Positions 7,950 to 14,996 of a stretch of 37,957 nt of DNA are shown here, one piece after another. This stretch comes from Spirochaetales bacterium (GTDB lineage Bacteria > Spirochaetota > Spirochaetia > Treponematales > Treponemataceae). Under the pieces are notes generated by a model. The model was not told the origin of the DNA, did not search any database, and worked only from the letters and a program-made list of their open reading frames with translations. Numbering within the stretch: position 1 is the first letter of the stretch; each line of letters begins with the position of its first letter. The stretch spans positions 1 to 37,957 of the forward strand of contig QKAR01000078.1 in NCBI GenBank assembly GCA_003246335.1, read 5' to 3'. Position numbers and translations under genes: made by a program.

Positions 7950-9281
7950 TTAAATTAAGCCGGCGATCGCCGATCCAATCGTGACCGCGTTGTCCATGGT
8001 TACGATTTCGTACGAAATCCCCCGCTCCTCGGTTAAGGCGACGTTAAGATAACCGACGACGCGATCCCGCAAGTAATGCGTTCGGATGAACGTCGTCCCC
8101 TCGCAGAGGAGGCTCACCGGCTTCACCGGGTTATGGCCCTTCCCACTTTTAATGACGGCCGCCGAAAGGTTCGCGGCGGCGAGGCGAGCCGACCGCTCGA
8201 TGATCGCGTCGAGAACGCGGAAAATAATTTCTCGATCGGCTTCGGAACCGCCGACCAGCGTCGAGCCGATCTTCGTGTCCGTCCGATACGGTCCGTAGAG
8301 GAATTGATCCATGTCGCGGAGCTCGACGGGCCCAAGCTTTTCTATCGCGGCTGAGACGGTTCCCGAGACGATTTTCTCCTCGGCGAGCTTCGCGAGCACG
8401 AGGGTCGCGAGCGGCCCTAAGTAGGCGCCGGAGCACATTTTCTCGTACGCGTACAGTCCGGGAGAATTCGTCGATTTATCGAGGGTGACGTCAAAGTCGC
8501 TTTTCGGGATCTTATTGCACTTTCCCGATTCGCACACGACGATTTGTGACGAGGGCGCTTTAATCCCTTCGGGGATTTTGGCGATTTTTCCTGACTCGAT
8601 ATACGCCGCGTTCATACCGGTCCCGAGGATGAAGCCCACGTATGAATCGTAGGCTTTTCCGTTCGTGGCGGTCGAGGCGCCGGCTAGGAGTGCCGCGGTC
8701 GTATCGTTGAGAAGCACGATTTTTTCGGGTTTTTTCCACCCTCGGGCGACGAGGGCGGCGGAAAGGCTTTCGCCGACGAGGGATCCGATGACTTCTTTCG
8801 CCTTTATCTCCTTTGAGAACTGAATGACCTTACCGTCGCCTTCCGGCGTAATGGTCATGGCGTAAGAAAAGCAAAAGCCGATGCGCGAGGCTTTATCCTT
8901 TAAATGATCCAAAAAGGACGCGATCGTCTCGAAGAATTCTTTTTTTCCGTACTCGCGGTCGGTCGCCGGCATGGCCGTTTTTTGCATGTCGCTGATGGTG
9001 GGAATGCCCACGGCGTCGAACGTCACGAGACAGGATCGAAAATTCGTTCCGCCCGCGTCGATGACGATGACCGACTTGTTTTTCGGCGAGGATTCGGGAG
9101 GCGCGGCCCAGGTGGGAATCATATCCAGGGAGGGACCGGTACCAAGAGGACTCGACGGATCACGAACGAGGCCTTCTTCCATATCGAAGAGCATGGTCGC
9201 TACGGCCGCGTTGACGTCCGGCCCATGCATGGCGAAATTGTGCCGACCCATAAAGGCGTTAACGGCGTATGATGGATTCAT
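7950..9281 (-). CDS. Hexokinase (eukaryotic-type fold, treponeme-like)
   Basis: A 443-residue sugar kinase that phosphorylates glucose or related hexoses with ATP in the cytoplasm, feeding glycolysis. IDAGGTNFRS (residues 74-83) is the phosphate-1 motif. FCFSYAMTITPEGDG and LLNDTTAALLAG contain the sugar-binding and catalytic-Asp segments. A later GFILGTGMNAAY segment is the phosphate-2 motif. The architecture matches the single-domain hexokinases seen in treponemes. An AAGGGG ribosome site lies 6 bp before the ATG, and an extended -10 lies upstream, so the gene has its own promoter. The PilZ gene follows after 10 bp. Confidence 0.88.
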   Translation of the reverse strand: MNPSYAVNAFMGRHNFAMHGPDVNAAVATMLFDMEEGLVRDPSSPLGTGPSLDMIPTWAAPPESSPKNKSVIVIDAGGTNFRSCLVTFDAVGIPTISDMQKTAMPATDREYGKKEFFETIASFLDHLKDKASRIGFCFSYAMTITPEGDGKVIQFSKEIKAKEVIGSLVGESLSAALVARGWKKPEKIVLLNDTTAALLAGASTATNGKAYDSYVGFILGTGMNAAYIESGKIAKIPEGIKAPSSQIVVCESGKCNKIPKSDFDVTLDKSTNSPGLYAYEKMCSGAYLGPLATLVLAKLAEEKIVSGTVSAAIEKLGPVELRDMDQFLYGPYRTDTKIGSTLVGGSEADREIIFRVLDAIIERSARLAAANLSAAVIKSGKGHNPVKPVSLLCEGTTFIRTHYLRDRVVGYLNVALTEERGISYEIVTMDNAVTIGSAIAGLI

Positions 9282-9303
9282 GTACTACCCCTTATTGCGA
9301 GTG

Positions 9304-9342
9304 AAAATACGCGTTTCAGTATACCATACACGCACGCGTTTT
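9304..9342. repeat. Inverted repeat flanking the hexokinase promoter
   Basis: AAAATACGCGT (9304-9314) and ACGCGTTTT (9334-9342) are inverted arms, and each contains the palindrome ACGCGT. The 19-base interval holds the hexokinase -10. On the minus strand the second arm ends in ATTTT, so it could terminate flgJ transcription. The paired palindromes could also be operator half-sites. Confidence 0.35.
9318..9326 (-). promoter_or_regulatory. Extended -10 promoter element for hexokinase
   Basis: The minus strand reads TGGTATACT, a TGn extended -10 with a 5/6 hexamer, about 36 bp before the hexokinase ATG. I see no convincing -35, as expected for extended -10 promoters. The predicted leader is about 30 nt and includes the AAGGGG ribosome site. 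Confidence 0.5.
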
Positions 9343-9364
9343 GCCAGGGTAAGAAAAGGATCGA

Positions 9365-9880
9365 CTATTTAGCGGCTAATTCCAGGTATATTTCGTCGGC
9401 GAGGCCAAATCCCGCGCTTTTCGTAACGTCGCGGGAAAGTTCTTCGTAATACATATCGTCGTACATTTTTTGCGCGTAATCGCTTCCGCCGGACAAATTC
9501 GTTTTTGAGATCGTATTCCGCATCGAGGAAAGCATGATTTTCACGAAATACGACTCTAATTCCAGGGCTTGTTCGTAGAGTTTGCTCGTTTTATCAATCG
9601 AGCCTTTTTCGCCCGCGTTTGCCGCGGCGCCGACCGGTTTCGCCGCGCGATCCGCGGCGGTCGGGTTCTCGAGCGCGAGAGACGAAACGTAATCGCCGGG
9701 GAGCCGGGTATCCTGCGGCCGTTTGACCGATTCCTCTTTGGCGTCGCTCCCCGCGCGCATCCCGTCGACGAGGGCCGCGAACGAACGTTCGGTTTCTTTC
9801 GCTTTAGCGTTATTCGCCAGCATTCCCAGGGAAGAGACGCCCGAGCCGCCCATTATCGAAGATGCCATCGCCGTCGTCAT
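9365..9880 (-). CDS. flgJ: FlgJ-type flagellar rod-binding protein (no muramidase domain)
   Basis: A 171-residue protein whose C-terminal half (about 95-170) is the FlgJ rod-binding domain, with the run SYFVKIMLSSMRNTIS followed by YAQKMYDDMYYEELSRDVTKS and GFGLADEIY. FlgJ caps or scaffolds rod assembly. Proteobacterial FlgJ is about 310 residues with a C-terminal peptidoglycan hydrolase, which is absent here, as is usual outside that group. The N-terminal half is low-complexity and Ala/Ser-rich. It lies 11 bp downstream of flgG, giving the order flgF-flgG-flgJ that I recall from treponemes. Confidence 0.85.
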   Translation of the reverse strand: MTTAMASSIMGGSGVSSLGMLANNAKAKETERSFAALVDGMRAGSDAKEESVKRPQDTRLPGDYVSSLALENPTAADRAAKPVGAAANAGEKGSIDKTSKLYEQALELESYFVKIMLSSMRNTISKTNLSGGSDYAQKMYDDMYYEELSRDVTKSAGFGLADEIYLELAAK

Positions 9881-9891
9881 CGCTTAGTTCC

Positions 9892-10686
9892 TTATCGCTT
9901 GAGGCTCGCGGCGGTCTGGAGCATGTTATCGCTCGTCTGAATCGCCTTAGAGTTAAATTCGTACGCGCGCTGCGCGACGATCATGTTCACCATTTCGCTT
10001 ACCGTCGACACGTTCGACATCTCGAGAAACTTGTGGATGGTCTTCCCGAAGCCCTCGAATCCGGGCCGGCCCGCGATGGAATTGCCGGAAGCGGGCGTCT
10101 GTCGGTACAGGTTGTCGCCGACGGCGGAAAGTCCGGCCGGATTCTCGAAGCGATAGAGCTCGACTTGGCCGACGTCCACGGGGTCGTCGAGATCGGCGAC
10201 GCGAACGGTTACGCGTCCGTCCTGGCTGACGTTCACCGTATCCTGGCGATAGCCTTCGGGAAAGGTGATCTCGGGCAATACCTTAAGCCCGTTCGAGGTA
10301 ACGAGCTGACGGGCCGCGTCGATCTTAAACGAGCCGTCGCGCGTGTAGGCGTAGGTTCCGTCGTACTGCAGGACGCGGAAGAATCCCTCGCCTTGAATGG
10401 CGATGTCCGAGGTATTCCCCGTATTCTGGAGGGAGCCTTGATCGAACATGCGCAGGGTCGAGGCGACTCGCGTGCCGTGCCCCATCTGCACGCCGACCGG
10501 CGTGATCGTGTCCTCGGTCGCGGGAGTCCCGGCGGTCTTCACGGTTTGATAAATAAGATCCTCGAACTCCGTCCGCTGTTTTTTAAAGCCGGTCGTATTG
10601 ACGTTCGAAAGGTTGTTCGCCACCGTATCGATATTGGCCTGCTGGCCGTTCATGCCCGTCGCGGCCGTCCATAAGCTTCTAACCAT
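9892..10686 (-). CDS. flgG: Flagellar distal-rod protein FlgG
   Basis: A 264-residue rod protein, the normal FlgG length. The N terminus MVRSLWTAATGMNGQQANID and TVANNLSNVNTTGFKKQRTEF are the conserved axial-protein coiled region. The central Flg_hook domain has IQGEGFFRVL. The C terminus, VSEMVNMIVAQRAYEFNSKAI with MLQTAASLKR, is the classic FlgG end. In spirochetes the rod lies in the periplasm beneath the endoflagellum. It is 16 bp downstream of the paralogous flgF and probably cotranscribed with it. Confidence 0.95.
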   Translation of the reverse strand: MVRSLWTAATGMNGQQANIDTVANNLSNVNTTGFKKQRTEFEDLIYQTVKTAGTPATEDTITPVGVQMGHGTRVASTLRMFDQGSLQNTGNTSDIAIQGEGFFRVLQYDGTYAYTRDGSFKIDAARQLVTSNGLKVLPEITFPEGYRQDTVNVSQDGRVTVRVADLDDPVDVGQVELYRFENPAGLSAVGDNLYRQTPASGNSIAGRPGFEGFGKTIHKFLEMSNVSTVSEMVNMIVAQRAYEFNSKAIQTSDNMLQTAASLKR

Positions 10687-10702
10687 TTTTCGCCTTCCTT
10701 AT

Positions 10703-11518
10703 TTATTTCGCCCGCACGACTTCGGACCAGAGTTTGCTCATCATGGTATCCTCGGACTGAATCGATTTTTGGTTCGCCTCATACGCGCGATTCACCTCGA
10801 TCATCTGCACCATTTCGTTCACCACGTTTACGTTCGACGCCTCCACGAAGCCCTGCGTCACGGTGGGACGCGCCCGGCCTTCCGCCGCGAGCGCCGGTCC
10901 GGATATTTCAGTGTCTTTGTATAAGCTTGAGCCCTGCTTTTGGATGTAACGGGAATTCTCGAACGTGACGAGCTTGAGTCGGTCGGCGAGTTTCGCGTCC
11001 GCGTCGGGCGATCCGATCGGCGTCGTCCAAACCTCGCCGTTTTTATTGACGGTGAATTTTTCGTCCTTTAGGTAAATGCGGCCGTTTTCGCCGAGGACCG
11101 GATATCCTTCTTTCGTCATGAGATAGCCCTCGACGCCGACGGTGAAGTTTCCGTTCCGGGTATAGCGCTCGCCGTACGGCGTCTCGACGGAAAAGAAGCC
11201 CTCGCCTTCCAGGGCCATGTCGGCGTCGCTTCCGGTGGGTTTAAAGGAGCCTTGCTCAAAGTCGGTGTAGAGTTCGTTGAGCTCGACGCCGAGGCCAATT
11301 TTTCCGATAATGGGCGCGACGTCGGCCGATCCGAAGGGGTTTTTGTACACGCCGTCGTCGTCCATGCGACGCAGCAGGAGTTCAGGGAAGTTTTTGCTCA
11401 CCGCGATATCCCGCTTATAGCTCGTGGTATCGACGTTCGCGAGATTATTCGAAATGGCGTCCAGCCTCGTTTGCTGGGCTTCCATGCCGCTTGCGCCAAT
11501 GTACCAACCTCGTACCAT
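10703..11518 (-). CDS. flgF: Flagellar rod protein FlgF/FlhO-like
   Basis: A 271-residue flagellar basal-body rod protein paralogous to FlgG. It begins MVRGWYIGASGMEAQQTRLD and has ISNNLANVDTTSYK, ALEGEGFFSVETPYGERYTRNGNF-type central motifs and the C-terminal VNEMVQMIEVNRAYEANQKS. Its first position in the operon and longer insert favour FlgF/FlhO (proximal rod) over a second FlgG. AAGGAGA lies 9 bp before the ATG. The gene starts 47 bp after hrpB ends. No clear sigma-28 promoter was seen in that gap, so it may be read from the hrpB operon. Confidence 0.88.
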   Translation of the reverse strand: MVRGWYIGASGMEAQQTRLDAISNNLANVDTTSYKRDIAVSKNFPELLLRRMDDDGVYKNPFGSADVAPIIGKIGLGVELNELYTDFEQGSFKPTGSDADMALEGEGFFSVETPYGERYTRNGNFTVGVEGYLMTKEGYPVLGENGRIYLKDEKFTVNKNGEVWTTPIGSPDADAKLADRLKLVTFENSRYIQKQGSSLYKDTEISGPALAAEGRARPTVTQGFVEASNVNVVNEMVQMIEVNRAYEANQKSIQSEDTMMSKLWSEVVRAK

Positions 11519-11565
11519 GCCGATGTTCTCCTTAGCTTAATGGTCGGCAGGTTTTCGTACCGTTG

Positions 11566-13929
11566 TTAGTTTTTTCGAGGGGGACGCTCGGGCTCGGGGG
11601 TCGTCGCCGGATTCTCCGGCCAAAAGTGCTTAGGATAGCGGCCGCGCATTTCCTTTCGGACGTCGGCCCACGAGCCGCGCCAGAAGCCCGCGAGATCGCG
11701 CGTCACCTGAACGGGCCGGCGAGCGGGCGAAAGGAGCCGGAGCAAGACCGGAACGCCGGAAACGAGGGGCGTGTCGGGACAGCCGAAAATATCCTGTACG
11801 CGCGTCTCAAGAACGGGGATTACGCCTTCGCCGGGTATCGGCTCCTCGTAGTCAAGCGGCCGATTGCGGCCGTTCGCGAGGCTTATTCGCGCCGGCGCGG
11901 CGCGGTCGACCGCCAAAGCCTCGAATCGGTAACGCAGGGCGGCGAGCAGGACGGCATCGTCAACCGGGGCTCCGCGGGAACAGAAGGGAATGAGCCATTC
12001 GTCGATCGATCCCATCATTTCATTCGGGTCGGTAAGCCGCGGGGATTCTTCCCCGGAGCGGGATACTGACTCCGCGAATTTCGCCCGGAGGTACAGGGCG
12101 CGGGCCTCTTTCTCCCACGGCAACAGCGAAAACCCGCCGGCGATTAGTTTCGCGCGCGCGGCCGCAAGCCGATCGTTCTCGCCGAGTTCTTCCCTTCGCT
12201 CGGAGACGACGAGTTTTCCATAAACGCGGCGCGTCATTTTATGCGGTTTCGCCGAGGAATCCCGCGGCATGACGATCTCGGAGAACTCGCCGCATCGGCT
12301 CGTAATCCATTCGAGCGCGGAGGATTCCTCGATGGGAAGGTATCGGCGAATGACCCCTTCCCGCTCGCCGGCGTCCACGTCGGGGGCGCATATCCATTCG
12401 CTCGGACGGGTCGCAAGCGAGCGCTCATCGCGGTTTAGAGAGGCGACTCGTCCGGACGGGAATCGGTACTTACCGTCGCCCGCATGCCGCGCGATTCGGT
12501 CGGGAAAGCCCGAAAGCAGGGCCAGGACGCCCCGCGCGCCGCCCGAGACCGTACCGACGCGGCGGACGAGGTCTTCTCTCGTTCGCTCGATCTCGCGATC
12601 GTCTCCGCCGCGCGCGGAGAATTGCGCGGCAAGCTCGAACTCGCCCTCAAGCGCGACGGCCGCGACGCGGGGATGAACCCCGAGAGCGGCGATTTTTTTT
12701 CCGCGCGGGGTGAGCCGTCCGTTTCCGTCGAGGGCGCCGATCTCGGTTAAAAGTTCCCGCGCGGCGTCCCACGAGAAGCCGTTGGGCCGGTCGAGCCACT
12801 CGAGGTCATCGAGTTTCGGGGCGCCCCACAGCGCGCACTCGAGCGCGAGGGGAACGATGTCCGAGCGGACGATCTCGGGGGAGATCTCCCGCACGCGCGC
12901 GTCGCTTTCGGCCCAAAGCCGCACGCAGCGCCCGGGGCCGGTGCGGCCCGCCCGTCCGGCGCGTTGCTCGGCTTGAAAGGCGCTTTCCGTTTCCGTTTCG
13001 AGTCGATCCATTCCGATCGCCGCGTCGTATCGGGAAAGGCGGGTAAGGCCGGAGTCCACCACGAGGGAAACGCCGGGGACCGTCACGCTCGTTTCGGCGA
13101 TAGACGACGAAAGTATGACGCGGCGACGGTCTCCGTCTCTCCTTCCCTCAATGGCTCGGCGCTGATCCGCCTGAGAAACGGAACTATGGAGGGTAAGAAC
13201 GTCCGCGTCGCGCGAGCTAAGAAAGTTTTCCGTCTTTCGGATTTCGCGCATGCCGGGCAAAAAAACGAGAATATCGCCGCCATCGTCGGCCAAGAGCCCG
13301 TCGACGACGCGAGCGGCATGCGCGGGGGTCGTCTCCCCCGCTCGCGGCGACTCATAGTGGCTCTCGACGGGAAACCTGCGCCCCGGGATTTTCATGGTAG
13401 GGGCGGAAAGGTATTCGCTCGCGCGATCCGCGTCGATGGTCGCCGACATCACGATCACGAATAAATCGTCCCGAAGCGTCACGACTTCCTTCAGGAGCGC
13501 GAGGGCGAGATCGGTATGGATCGACCGTTCGTGAAATTCGTCGAGAATGATAACCGAAACGCCCTCGAGCGCGGGGTCGCCCTGGATGCGGCGGGTCAAT
13601 ATCGCCTCGGTCATGATCTCGATTTTCGTGCGGGGACCGACGCGGGAATCGAGTCGAATCCGATACCCGCACGTCTCCCCCGGACGTTCGCCCAGGATCG
13701 CCGAAACCCGCTCGGCGATCGAGATGGCCGCCACGCGTCGGGGCTCAAGCATGAGAATTTTTCCCGGGACCCTATTGAGGAAAGCCGCGGGCACGGCGGT
13801 CGATTTTCCCGCGGCGGTTTCTGCCGTAAGCACGAGGAACCGCGACGGAGAGGCAAGCAAGCGATCGGCGATTTCCCCCAGGAATGGATATATGGGCAGG
13901 TTTTCGAGTAAGTCGACGCGAATCTTCAT
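11566..13929 (-). CDS. hrpB: DEAH-box ATP-dependent helicase HrpB
   Basis: A 787-residue DEAH helicase. Motif I is AETAAGKST, motif II is DEFHERS, motif III is MSATID and motif VI is QRAGRAGRTGPG. A helicase-associated (HA2-like) region follows. The C terminus, RPVQVTRDLAGFWRGSWADV plus KEMRGRYPKHFWPENP, is the diagnostic HrpB C-terminal domain. The length fits the family (about 800). Its cellular role is poorly defined; RNA unwinding is assumed from the family. The ATG at 13929 is chosen because it overlaps the upstream nuclease gene's stop as ATGA; the longer frame to 14016 is inside that gene. Third gene of the helicase/nuclease run. Confidence 0.93.
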   Translation of the reverse strand: MKIRVDLLENLPIYPFLGEIADRLLASPSRFLVLTAETAAGKSTAVPAAFLNRVPGKILMLEPRRVAAISIAERVSAILGERPGETCGYRIRLDSRVGPRTKIEIMTEAILTRRIQGDPALEGVSVIILDEFHERSIHTDLALALLKEVVTLRDDLFVIVMSATIDADRASEYLSAPTMKIPGRRFPVESHYESPRAGETTPAHAARVVDGLLADDGGDILVFLPGMREIRKTENFLSSRDADVLTLHSSVSQADQRRAIEGRRDGDRRRVILSSSIAETSVTVPGVSLVVDSGLTRLSRYDAAIGMDRLETETESAFQAEQRAGRAGRTGPGRCVRLWAESDARVREISPEIVRSDIVPLALECALWGAPKLDDLEWLDRPNGFSWDAARELLTEIGALDGNGRLTPRGKKIAALGVHPRVAAVALEGEFELAAQFSARGGDDREIERTREDLVRRVGTVSGGARGVLALLSGFPDRIARHAGDGKYRFPSGRVASLNRDERSLATRPSEWICAPDVDAGEREGVIRRYLPIEESSALEWITSRCGEFSEIVMPRDSSAKPHKMTRRVYGKLVVSERREELGENDRLAAARAKLIAGGFSLLPWEKEARALYLRAKFAESVSRSGEESPRLTDPNEMMGSIDEWLIPFCSRGAPVDDAVLLAALRYRFEALAVDRAAPARISLANGRNRPLDYEEPIPGEGVIPVLETRVQDIFGCPDTPLVSGVPVLLRLLSPARRPVQVTRDLAGFWRGSWADVRKEMRGRYPKHFWPENPATTPEPERPPRKN

Positions 13930-14996
13930 AGCCCCTCGAATCGATCCATGGCCGAAAGCAGGACTTTCCGCTCGACCCGCTCTACCCGGGCGGCGTCGCC
14001 GAGGGTTTTCGCGCATTCGAGGGCAAGCCCGAGATCCCCGATGCGATGCTCAGCGTCGATCGCGAGAAGCCGGAGAGCGATGCGGTCGCCGCGCGCGGCG
14101 AGCGGTTCGAGAAACGCGCGCGCTCCCGCGTAGTCGCCCGCCGAGCGCAGGGCGATCGCGCGAACGAGGCCCGCCCGATGCTCGCCTAATTCGATCGCCC
14201 GATCGAGGGCGAAAAGAAGCCGCGGAAGCGTGGCGCAGTCGTCGCGATTGTGGTCTCCGACGCCGAGGAGTCGGTCGGTCTCGCCCCTGCGCACGAATGA
14301 AAACCAGGCGTCGGGAGCCTCGCTGCCGGGAAGGTCGTCGACCCTCCGGATGCCGAGGACGAACTCCTCAAGCGTTGAAAGTCGGCATGATTCGACCGAG
14401 TCTTTCCAGACGCGTCGGCTGGGATAGAGCAAATCCAAATGGAGCGGCGGACGCGCGATGAACGGCGAGCGAACGCCGTTCATCGCGAACCTATTGTAGA
14501 GGATTTGGCTGTCGAAGGCTTTTCCGTTGAACGAAACGAGGACCGAGTCGCCGTTGACGCATTCGGAAAACTTCGTCAGGAATTCCGCCTCACCCGGATA
14601 ATCGGCGAGAAGCAATTGCCGTATTCGCACGGTATTGGCGCCGTCGAGCGTCGCGATGCCCGCCATAAACGCGAGCGTTCCCGCCCCGCGGGAAAGGCCG
14701 GTCGTCTCCAAATCGAAAAAAACGAGGTTACTTAACGCGGGAACAGGCGGTTGCGCCGACTCAAGAATTTCGCGCTCGCGCGGGAAAAGAAGCGGCAAAT
14801 ACCGGGAAAAAGCCATGCGATACTCGGGCACGGCAGCGAGCGATTCTCGCTCGAAAAGAAAGTCGCCGGTCTTTTCCCACCCAGCGAGCTCGCCTTCCGT
14901 CGGAGCGACCGGCGGCGGGGCAGCGTTGTCCCGCGCCTCGTTTTTTTGGCGTTCCCGAATGCGGCCCAGTCGCCCTGATAAGCTTCCGCGCGCCAT
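13926..14996 (-). CDS. RNase H-fold exonuclease of the YprB/MrfB family
   Basis: A 356-residue protein. The N terminus SLSGRLGRIRERQ resembles YprB proteins. LVFFDLETTGLSRGAGTLAF carries the first acidic pair of a DEDD exonuclease, SFNGKAFDSQIL the next acid, and GDHNRDDCATL the His/Asp end. A helical C-terminal region (about 245-356), with repeats such as RSAGDYAGARAFLEPLAARG, looks TPR-like, as in MrfB. In Bacillus subtilis MrfB works with helicase MrfA in repair of mitomycin C lesions. The same helicase gene is directly upstream here with a TGATG overlap, which supports the assignment. The ATG at 14996 is chosen for that overlap. Confidence 0.85.
   Translation of the reverse strand: MARGSLSGRLGRIRERQKNEARDNAAPPPVAPTEGELAGWEKTGDFLFERESLAAVPEYRMAFSRYLPLLFPREREILESAQPPVPALSNLVFFDLETTGLSRGAGTLAFMAGIATLDGANTVRIRQLLLADYPGEAEFLTKFSECVNGDSVLVSFNGKAFDSQILYNRFAMNGVRSPFIARPPLHLDLLYPSRRVWKDSVESCRLSTLEEFVLGIRRVDDLPGSEAPDAWFSFVRRGETDRLLGVGDHNRDDCATLPRLLFALDRAIELGEHRAGLVRAIALRSAGDYAGARAFLEPLAARGDRIALRLLAIDAEHRIGDLGLALECAKTLGDAARVERVERKVLLSAMDRFEGL

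Noticed and set aside
11519-11565. Sigma-28 promoter before flgF
   Set aside because: The gap holds a loose GCCGA-like stretch but no TAAA element at the right spacing; only a ribosome site is convincing.
13547-14461. Plus-strand open frame of 304 codons spanning hrpB and the MrfB-type gene
   Set aside because: It crosses two real minus-strand genes and is dominated by Arg and Ser, as expected for a GC-rich shadow.
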